Assembly: GCA_029263635.1 (NCBI GenBank)
Contig: JAJUFY010000035.1
Location: 1-12,010, forward strand
Reading direction: 5' to 3'
Source: Ectothiorhodospiraceae bacterium
GTDB taxonomy: Bacteria > Pseudomonadota > Gammaproteobacteria > Nitrococcales > AK92
DNA length: 12,010 nucleotides
Numbering within the stretch: position 1 is the first letter of the stretch; each line of letters opens with the position of its first letter. Below the pieces are notes generated by a model. It did not search any database and was not told the origin of the DNA. It was given only the letters and a program-made list of their open reading frames with translations. This document shows positions 6,793 through 12,010 of this stretch, one piece after another. Made by a program: the position numbers and the translations under genes.

Positions 6793-9132
6793 TCAGTCGA
6801 ACCACGCCGGCCGGTGCAGGGCATAGCCCTGGGCGTAATCCACCCCGAGCCGGCGCAGCGCCTCCAGCGTGGCCTGGTCCTCGACGAACTCGGCGATGGT
6901 GCGCAGCCCCATCACGTGGCCGAGCCGATTGATGGCCTCCACCATGGAATGGTCGATGGAGTCACTGCACATGTGCTTCACGAACAGGCCGTCGATCTTG
7001 AGGTATTCCACCGGCAGCGTGCGCAGATAACCGAACGACGACAGCCCCGAGCCGAAATCGTCCAGGGCGAAGGAGCAGCCCCTGCTGCGCAGGGCGCTGA
7101 TGAAGCGCTTGGCGCGCGGCAGGTTGGCGATGACCGCGGTTTCGGTGATCTCGAAGCAGATCCGTCGCGGATCAATGCCGGTGGCCGTGAGCTGCTGCAG
7201 GACGTAAGGCAGGAAAGCCTCGTCGCTGAGCGACTGCCCCGACAGGTTGATGGTGAAGCGGCGGATCGGATCGACCTGCGGCCCGCCGCGGACAATGCGC
7301 TCGAACACCCGGCGGACGATGCGGCGGTCGATCTGCGGCATCATGTTGAAGCGTTCCGCCGCCGGCAGGAACCGCATCGGCGCCGCTGTCGCCCCGTGCG
7401 GTCCGTCCATGCTGAGCAGGATCTCGACCATGGGCTCGCCGCTACCGGCCAGCGGCACGATGCGCTGATAGCGCAGCCGGAAACCGTCGTGATCCAGGGC
7501 ATGCTGGATGTGCCCGGCCCACTGCATCTCGCCGTGGCGGTTCGCCAGCTCGCGGTCGCGGGCATGCGCGATGTGAACCCGGTTGCGGCCGTGGTCCTTG
7601 GCGACGTAGCAGGCGGCGTCGGCGGCTGCCAGCAGCCCGGACGGCGAGCTGGCCGCATCCAGCGGCACCACTCCGATGGACACGCCGACGGTGAAGGCCC
7701 TGCCCTCCCACTCGAAGCGGAACTCACGCATGGCGGCGCAGATGTCTTCGGCGATCCGGCCGGCCTGGCGCAGCCCGTAGCCGTACAGCAGCAGCCCGAA
7801 CTCGTCGCCGCCCAGGCGGGCCAGGGTATCGCTCTCGCCGACGAAGCCGGACAACAGCTCGGCGGCCCGCTTCAGCAGCTCGTCGCCGGCGATGTGACCG
7901 CAGGTATCGTTGACCAGCTTGAACTGGTCGAGATCCAGATAGCAGATCGCGTGCTCGCGCCGCTGGCGGCGGCTGCTGGCCATGGCGCGCCAGAGCTTCA
8001 CCTCCAGGGCCCGGCGGTTGGGCAGCCCGGTCAGCGCGTCGTGGCTGGCCTGGAAAGATACCACCCGTGCCATCCCCCGCAGCTCGGTGACATCGCGCAG
8101 GACGACGACGGCGCCGACGATGCCGCGGTCGTAGCCACGAATCGGCGACACCGAGACCTCGACCGCCGACTCCCGCTCGCCGGCACGGTCCGCCAGCACC
8201 GTCTGCTGTTCGATCACAACCAGCCTGCCGCGATCCTGGCACAGCCGCACAGGGACGGGAATCCGCTCGCCGGTCTCCTCGTCCAGCAGGTGCAGCACTT
8301 CGGCCAGCGGCCGGCCGCGGGCCTCGTCGTTGCGCCAGCCGCTGAGACGCTCGGCGACGGGGTTGAGCGAGGTGACCTTGCCGTCGCTGTCGGCCGTCAG
8401 CACGCCGTCGCCGATCGAGCGCAGCGTCACCTCGGCCAGCTCCTTCTCTTCCGCCAGCCGGCGGGCCAGATCCTCGCGCTCGTAGCTCAGTTCCAGGGTG
8501 CGCCTGATCATGCGCATGGAATTCAAGGCGCTGTCGAAAACCGCCAGCGAGCCGAACGCCACCGTCACCGGCAGCCACGGCGATTCGCCGATGCTCAGCA
8601 GCAGCAGCCACACCCAGAACACCCCGAACAGGGGGACGGCGAACACCAGATAGGCACGCAGGTGGAAGCCGAACGAGGCCAGGCCGCGGAAGGTCAGCGC
8701 GCTGACCAGGAACACCGCAAACGCGATATCCAGTGGATGGCGGGTGTATTCCACCATTGCCAGCACCGCGATCCAGGACAGCGATTGCAGGGCGATCAGC
8801 AGGATGCCGAGCAGCAGCCAGCGCCGATAGTCCGCTTGCGGCGGACTGACCTGCTGGAAGCGCCGCGAGACCAGGAAGCGGGCAACAGCAATGCCGCTGG
8901 CGACGAAAAACCAGCCCAGCAGCCAGGCAGGCGGCACCCGGGAGTAGAAGTTCAGAAAGACCAGAACGGCAAAGATGACGCTGGTACGGTAGGCATATTG
9001 CGTCACCGCATACAGGTTGCGGACCTGCTCGTGCTGCAGCCTGTGCCTGAGCAAGCCGGCCGCGCCGATGACGGCCGTGGATTCGCCCTCCTCCTCCGAC
9101 CAGGCGGCCGGCCCCTGCCTCCTTTTCGTCAT
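6793..9132 (-). CDS. Membrane-bound PAS-GGDEF-EAL cyclic-di-GMP signalling protein
   Basis: A 779-residue protein. About 1-45 is cytosolic; roughly 50-200 holds five or six hydrophobic helices forming a membrane sensor. A coiled linker (about 205-240) leads to a PAS domain (about 235-350), the GGDEF domain (about 360-520) and the EAL domain (about 535-779). GGDEF is intact at 441-445, preceded by HDALTGLPNRRAL and DLDQFKLVND, so cyclase activity is plausible. The inhibitory RxxD site reads GESD at 432-435, lacking its arginine. The EAL signature reads EIL (570-572), but the residues usually needed for phosphodiesterase activity are present: Glu570, Asn629, Glu661, Asp691/692 in FALDDFGSG, Lys712, Glu748 and Gln768. 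I chose ATG 9132 because the 46 residues upstream fall over a dispersed repeat; its ribosome site is weak. The net sign of activity and the ligand are unknown. Confidence 0.92.
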   Translation of the reverse strand: MTKRRQGPAAWSEEEGESTAVIGAAGLLRHRLQHEQVRNLYAVTQYAYRTSVIFAVLVFLNFYSRVPPAWLLGWFFVASGIAVARFLVSRRFQQVSPPQADYRRWLLLGILLIALQSLSWIAVLAMVEYTRHPLDIAFAVFLVSALTFRGLASFGFHLRAYLVFAVPLFGVFWVWLLLLSIGESPWLPVTVAFGSLAVFDSALNSMRMIRRTLELSYEREDLARRLAEEKELAEVTLRSIGDGVLTADSDGKVTSLNPVAERLSGWRNDEARGRPLAEVLHLLDEETGERIPVPVRLCQDRGRLVVIEQQTVLADRAGERESAVEVSVSPIRGYDRGIVGAVVVLRDVTELRGMARVVSFQASHDALTGLPNRRALEVKLWRAMASSRRQRREHAICYLDLDQFKLVNDTCGHIAGDELLKRAAELLSGFVGESDTLARLGGDEFGLLLYGYGLRQAGRIAEDICAAMREFRFEWEGRAFTVGVSIGVVPLDAASSPSGLLAAADAACYVAKDHGRNRVHIAHARDRELANRHGEMQWAGHIQHALDHDGFRLRYQRIVPLAGSGEPMVEILLSMDGPHGATAAPMRFLPAAERFNMMPQIDRRIVRRVFERIVRGGPQVDPIRRFTINLSGQSLSDEAFLPYVLQQLTATGIDPRRICFEITETAVIANLPRAKRFISALRSRGCSFALDDFGSGLSSFGYLRTLPVEYLKIDGLFVKHMCSDSIDHSMVEAINRLGHVMGLRTIAEFVEDQATLEALRRLGVDYAQGYALHRPAWFD

Positions 9133-9252
9133 CGTTGTTATCTGGCCGTAGCGCAGCCTTTGGATGACTGCAATTGTGACCGAGGCCAGGGCGCTTTGCA
9201 CGCTATGGCGCCGGGGTAACCGAGCTTGAGAGGCTGGAGCTCGCTCCCCGAG

Positions 9253-9354
9253 CGTCATTGCGAGGAGCAAGGCGACGAAGCAGTCTCGTGCTGACGAAGT
9301 GCACAGGCTGGTGCTCCGTTAGCGCGAGATTGCTTCGCTTGCCGCTCGCAATGA
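9253..9354. repeat. Dispersed inverted repeat of the GTCATTGCGAG type
   Basis: The left arm starts GTCATTGCGAG (9254-9264) and ends GAAGCAGTCTCG (9277-9288). The right arm, read on the other strand, starts GTCATTGCGAG (complement of 9344-9354) and ends GAAGCAATCTCG (complement of 9324-9335). The arms match at both ends and differ in the middle by a length change, and are separated by about 35 bases. This GTCATTGCGAG...GAAGCAATCTC motif is familiar as a widespread intergenic inverted repeat in many bacterial genomes. It could fold into a long hairpin in RNA from either strand. I see no transposase gene. Confidence 0.75.
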
Positions 9355-9384
9355 CAGCCACGGGGAGCAGAGACCGGCACCCTG

Positions 9385-9429
9385 CCGTCACGCGATCGCC
9401 GCGGCCGCTGCGCGGCCTCGCGATGACGG
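9385..9429. repeat. Second, compact hairpin repeat just 3' of argG
   Basis: CCGTCA (9385-9390) pairs with TGACGG (9424-9429), CGCGA (9391-9395) with TCGCG (9418-9422), and GGCCGC (9403-9408) with GCGGCC (9412-9417) around a 3-base loop. Read on the - strand it begins GTCATCGCGAG, one base from the GTCATTGCGAG of the neighbouring element, so it appears to be a shorter, GC-richer relative. It starts 11 bases past the argG stop and could end or stabilise argG mRNA, though no T-tract follows. Confidence 0.6.
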
Positions 9430-9440
9430 CGGTGTTGAGC

Positions 9441-10655
9441 CTATTTCCGCCCCATCGCCGCGGCGATGCGCAGCCGCAGCGCGTTCAGCTTGATGAAGCC
9501 GTGGGCGTCCTTCTGGTCGTAGGCGCCGGCGTCGTCCTCGAAGGTCGCCACCTGCGGGTCGAACAGCGAGTCCTTCTCGGACTTGCGGCCCACGACCATG
9601 ACATTGCCCTTGTAGAGCTTGAGCCGCACCACGCCGTTGACGGTCCGCTGGGTCTCGTCGATAAGGGCCTGCAGCGCCTTGCGCTCCGGGCTCCACCAGT
9701 AGCCGTTGTAGACCAGGCTGGCGTACTTGGGCATCAGCTCGTCCTTGAGATGGGCCACCTCGCGGTCCAGGGTGATGGATTCCATCGCCCGGTGGGCGCG
9801 CAGCAGGATGGTACCGCCCGGGGTCTCGTAGCAGCCGCGCGACTTCATGCCGACATAGCGGTTCTCGACGATGTCCAGCCGGCCGATGCCGTTCGCGCCG
9901 CCGAGCTGGTTGAGCCTGGCCAGCAGGTTGGCCGGGCTCAGCCGCTCGCCGTCGATGGCGACCGGGTCGCCCTGCTCGAAGGTGATTTCGATATAGGTCG
10001 GCTTGTCCGGCGCGGCCTCCGGCGACACGGTCCAGCGCCACATGTCCTCTTCCGGCTCCGCCCACGGGTCTTCCAGATGGCGGCCTTCGTAGGAGATGTG
10101 CAGCAGGTTGGCGTCCATGGAATACGGCGAGCCCTGCCGCTTGCGGGCATCGACGGGAATACCGTGCTTGTCGGCATAGGCCAGCAGCTTCTCGCGCGAG
10201 AGCAGGTCCCACTCGCGCCAGGGCGCGATGATCTTGATGTTCGGATCGAAGGCGTAATAGCCGAGCTCGAAGCGCACCTGATCGTTGCCCTTGCCGGTGG
10301 CGCCGTGGGCCACGGCATCGGCGCCGGTGGCGGCGGCGATTTCCATCTGCCGTTTGGCGATCAGCGGCCGGGCGATGGAAGTGCCGAGCAGGTACTCGCC
10401 CTCGTAGACGGCGTTGGCCCGGAACATCGGGAACACGAAGTCGCGGGCGAACTCCTCGCGCAGGTCGTCGATGAAGATCTCCTTCACCCCGAACTGCTGC
10501 GCCTTCTGCCGCGCCGGCTCCAGCTCCTCGCCCTGGCCCAGGTCGGCAGTGAAGGTCACCACCTCGCACTGGTAGGTTTCCTGCAGCCACTTGAGGATGA
10601 CGGAGGTGTCCAGGCCTCCGGAGTACGCGAGTACGACCTTCTTGACTTCGCTCAT
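9441..10655 (-). CDS. argG: Argininosuccinate synthase
   Basis: A 404-residue complete enzyme of the usual short-type bacterial length. It joins citrulline and aspartate with ATP to make argininosuccinate, the penultimate step of arginine synthesis, in the cytoplasm. The N-type ATP pyrophosphatase loop AYSGGLDTSV is at 10-19. HGATGKGNDQVRFE (117-130) is the nucleotide/citrulline-binding signature. YSMDANLLHISYEG and the C-terminal RLKLYKGNVMVVGRKS are also typical. The ATG start matches the family's MSEVKKVVLAYSGG opening; no strong ribosome site precedes it. It is divergent from pyrC over a 154-base control region with two palindromes, and its 3' end runs into hairpin repeats. Codon use is strongly GC-ending, like most of the window. 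Confidence 0.98.
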   Translation of the reverse strand: MSEVKKVVLAYSGGLDTSVILKWLQETYQCEVVTFTADLGQGEELEPARQKAQQFGVKEIFIDDLREEFARDFVFPMFRANAVYEGEYLLGTSIARPLIAKRQMEIAAATGADAVAHGATGKGNDQVRFELGYYAFDPNIKIIAPWREWDLLSREKLLAYADKHGIPVDARKRQGSPYSMDANLLHISYEGRHLEDPWAEPEEDMWRWTVSPEAAPDKPTYIEITFEQGDPVAIDGERLSPANLLARLNQLGGANGIGRLDIVENRYVGMKSRGCYETPGGTILLRAHRAMESITLDREVAHLKDELMPKYASLVYNGYWWSPERKALQALIDETQRTVNGVVRLKLYKGNVMVVGRKSEKDSLFDPQVATFEDDAGAYDQKDAHGFIKLNALRLRIAAAMGRK

Positions 10656-10692
10656 GAGTTGTTTGCCCGTGGGGTTGATCTGGTGCGGCCGG

Positions 10693-10709
10693 ACGGCCGA
10701 AACGGCCGT
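10693..10709. promoter_or_regulatory. Perfect palindrome/hairpin in the argG leader region
   Basis: ACGGCCG (10693-10699) and CGGCCGT (10703-10709) are perfect inverted arms around AAA. On the - strand this falls at or just after the predicted argG transcription start, about 40 bases before the ATG, so it would form a hairpin at the 5' end of the argG message or serve as an operator. No regulator is identified. Confidence 0.45.
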
Positions 10710-10711
10710 TC

Positions 10712-10742
10712 ATGATCCGCGCTCGGCCTTGATAAATCAAGG
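10712..10742 (-). promoter_or_regulatory. Candidate argG promoter overlapping a palindromic operator
   Basis: On the - strand, TTGATT (10740-10735) lies 17 bases before GATCAT (10717-10712); each matches its -35 or -10 consensus at 4 of 6 positions. The -35 lies inside a perfect palindrome, CCTTGAT-AA-ATCAAGG (10727-10742). Such an overlap is what a repressor site would look like. It is not a good ArgR box and has the wrong spacing for FNR. Confidence 0.35.
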
Positions 10743-10773
10743 TTCAGCGGCTGTTCAGCACCGGCCTGGGGGC

Positions 10774-10779
10774 TATAAT
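10774..10779 (+). promoter_or_regulatory. Consensus -10 box of the pyrC promoter
   Basis: An exact TATAAT lies 30 bases before the pyrC GTG start, in an otherwise GC-rich stretch. Transcription would begin near 10786, giving a leader of only about 24 bases. The -35 region is poor: TGTTCA at 10752-10757 with a 16-base spacer is the best match, so an activator or other element may be needed. Confidence 0.55.
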
Positions 10780-10809
10780 GGCCCGCCCCGATGGAGTCGA
10801 GCGAGCACC

Positions 10810-11862
10810 GTGGACCGCCTCACCATTACCCGGCCGGACGACTGGCACCTGCACCTGCGCGACGGCGCGCATCTGGCGGCCGTGCTGCCCTATACGGCAC
10901 GCCAGTTCGGCCGTGCCATCATCATGCCGAATCTGGTGCCGCCGGTGACCACCACCGCCCAGGCGCTGGCCTACCGCGAGCGCATCCTCGCCGCCCTGCC
11001 CGAAGGCAGCGGCTTCCAGCCGCTGATGACGCTGTATCTCACCGACGCCACGCTGCCGGCCGAGATCGAGCGCGCCAAGGCTTCGGGGCAGGTGCATGCG
11101 GTCAAGCTCTACCCGGCGGGCGCCACCACCAACTCCGCCTCCGGCGTCACCTCGGTCCGCAACATTTATTCCGCGCTGGCGGCCATGCAGGACCAGGGGC
11201 TGCTTCTGCTGATTCACGGTGAAGTCACGGATACCGACATCGACATCTTTGACCGTGAGGCGTTATTTATCGAACGCATTCTGCAGCCGCTAAGGGTGGA
11301 TTTTCCCGGGCTGAAAATAGTGTTGGAACATATCACCACCGCCGACGCCGTTGCCTTTGTGGAATCGGCGGAGTCCAACCTGGCAGCGACCATTACCGCT
11401 CACCACCTGCTTTTCAACCGTAACCACATGCTGGTGGGGGGAATCCGACCGCACTTTTACTGTCTACCCATACTCAAACGACAGCAACATCAGCGTGCGC
11501 TCGTCAGCGCCGCCACCAGCGGCGACTGCCGGTTCTTTCTCGGCACGGATTCCGCACCCCATGCGCGCCATCGAAAGGAAAGTGCCTGCGGGTGCGCCGG
11601 CATTTACACGGCCTTCGCGGCCCTGGAACTTTACGCCCAGGCCTTCGAGGAGGCCGGCGCACTGGAGCGCCTGGATGCCTTTGCCAGCCATTTCGGCCCC
11701 GATTTTTATGGGCTGCCCCGTAACAGTGGCCAGGTTGAGCTGGTGCGGGAGCCCTGGCAGGTACCGGCCGAGCTTCCCCTTGGGGACCAGATTCTGGTGC
11801 CGCTGATGGCCGGAGAAACACTTAACTGGCGCCTCCAAACCGCCGGTGCCGGCCTTTCCTGA
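10810..11862 (+). CDS. pyrC: Dihydroorotase (class II, PyrC type)
   Basis: A 350-residue enzyme, close to the 348 of E. coli PyrC. It cyclises carbamoyl aspartate to dihydroorotate in pyrimidine synthesis. The binuclear zinc ligands are visible: His13 and His15 in DWHLHLRD, the carboxylated Lys99 in VKLYPAGATTNS, His136 in HGEVTD, His174 in EHITT, and the catalytic Asp247 in GTDSAPH. GTG 10810 is chosen because the family begins right before LTITRPDDWH; the longer in-frame version runs into the control region, and the ATG at 10791 is out of frame. The gene is mosaic in composition. By hand count about 15 of the first 137 codons end in A or T, against about 66 of the last 213, and rare codons TTA, CTA, ATA, AGG and CGA appear only after about 11260. 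The protein is continuous across this change. Confidence 0.96.
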   Translation: MDRLTITRPDDWHLHLRDGAHLAAVLPYTARQFGRAIIMPNLVPPVTTTAQALAYRERILAALPEGSGFQPLMTLYLTDATLPAEIERAKASGQVHAVKLYPAGATTNSASGVTSVRNIYSALAAMQDQGLLLLIHGEVTDTDIDIFDREALFIERILQPLRVDFPGLKIVLEHITTADAVAFVESAESNLAATITAHHLLFNRNHMLVGGIRPHFYCLPILKRQQHQRALVSAATSGDCRFFLGTDSAPHARHRKESACGCAGIYTAFAALELYAQAFEEAGALERLDAFASHFGPDFYGLPRNSGQVELVREPWQVPAELPLGDQILVPLMAGETLNWRLQTAGAGLS

Positions 11863-11868
11863 CACAGC

Positions 11869-12010
11869 ATGACCGAGCTTGATGTGATTGACAAACCCAG
11901 CGAACCCACCACACCTGTTTCCGCCATCGCCAGCCGTTTCCGCGGATTTTTGCCAGTGATCATCGATGTGGAAACCGGTGGTTTCAATCCGGCAACGGAT
12001 GCGTTACTGG
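11869..12010 (+). CDS. rnt: Ribonuclease T, N-terminal part (cut by window end)
   Basis: The first 47 residues are present. After a short variable N-terminus, SRFRGFLPVIIDVETGGFN (22-40) matches the start of RNase T, with Asp33 and Glu35 forming exonuclease motif I (DxE) of the DEDD family. The enzyme trims 3' ends of tRNAs and other stable RNAs. The ATG lies 6 bases after the pyrC stop, so the two are probably co-transcribed, as in several gammaproteobacteria. Its codon use is clearly less GC-ending than that of genes left of 11160 (about 20 of 47 codons end in A or T), like the second part of pyrC. The remaining roughly three quarters of the gene, including motifs II and III, lies outside. 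Confidence 0.9.
   Translation, partial: MTELDVIDKPSEPTTPVSAIASRFRGFLPVIIDVETGGFNPATDALL

Larger units (their letters stand above)
9133..9440. other. 308-base gene-free gap between argG and the GGDEF-EAL gene
   Basis: No convincing gene lies here. The proximal part (9133-9240) should hold the promoter and leader of the GGDEF-EAL gene on the - strand, but I see no clear -35/-10 pair. The rest is occupied by two inverted-repeat elements, listed separately. The in-frame extension of the GGDEF-EAL reading frame to 9270 is composed of leader and repeat sequence and looks non-coding. Confidence 0.7.

Noticed and set aside
6814..9219. An 801-codon open frame opposite the GGDEF-EAL gene
   Set aside because: The sequence is His/Gln/Arg/Ala-rich low-complexity text typical of antisense reading of high-GC genes; the other strand has clear PAS, GGDEF and EAL motifs.
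9133..9270. Longer start for the GGDEF-EAL protein adding 46 residues
   Set aside because: The extension lies partly in a dispersed repeat and does not resemble a protein segment; ATG 9132 leads into a sensible cytosolic N-terminus and first membrane helix.
10729..10740. FNR/CRP-type site TTGAT...ATCAA in the argG/pyrC gap
   Set aside because: The half-sites are separated by 2 bases rather than the 4 of an FNR box, so the match is only superficial.

Overview
The window comes from a GC-rich bacterial chromosome that is most likely gammaproteobacterial. Most coding sequence has codons ending almost entirely in G or C, which also explains several very long shadow frames. Two gene clusters point to this group: metG, an rnfB-type ferredoxin, nth and a DUF1841 gene in a row, and argG, pyrC and rnt side by side. 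I cannot name a genus. The content is mainly housekeeping. I see no phage, insertion sequence, CRISPR array, RNA gene, toxin-antitoxin pair or defence cassette.

Layout. Bases 1-521 hold the 3' part of purU (+). It converges, with a 4-base overlap, on a class I glutamine amidotransferase gene (518-1204, -). Next come two small + genes, a 52-residue Pmp3/YqaE-type membrane peptide (1287-1445) and a ferritin-like four-helix protein (1459-1908). These converge, across a perfect hairpin, on a BPSS1780-family membrane protein gene (1931-2668, -). That gene is divergent from metG (2789-4810, +). metG is followed by a stand-alone RnfB-like ferredoxin (4984-5619), nth (5654-6286) and a DUF1841 gene (6340-6783). 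The cluster converges on a membrane-bound PAS-GGDEF-EAL protein (6793-9132, -). A 308-base gap (9133-9440) with two hairpin-forming repeats separates this from argG (9441-10655, -). argG is divergent from pyrC (10810-11862, +), which is followed after 6 bases by the start of rnt, cut by the window edge.

Pathways touched: one-carbon and purine metabolism (purU), translation (metG), base-excision repair (nth), arginine synthesis (argG), pyrimidine synthesis (pyrC), RNA maturation (rnt) and cyclic-di-GMP signalling.

Two things deserve attention. First, metG has an in-frame TAA at codon 92, where relatives have tyrosine, in an otherwise intact full-length gene. Second, third-position GC drops sharply inside pyrC at about 11160-11260 and stays low into rnt, as expected from a recombination breakpoint or a chimeric assembly. 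Taken together they raise the question of how reliable the assembly is. Smaller points are the orphan RnfB, the GGDEF domain without its inhibitory-site arginine, the paired hairpin repeats 3' of argG, and two palindromes in the argG/pyrC control region.
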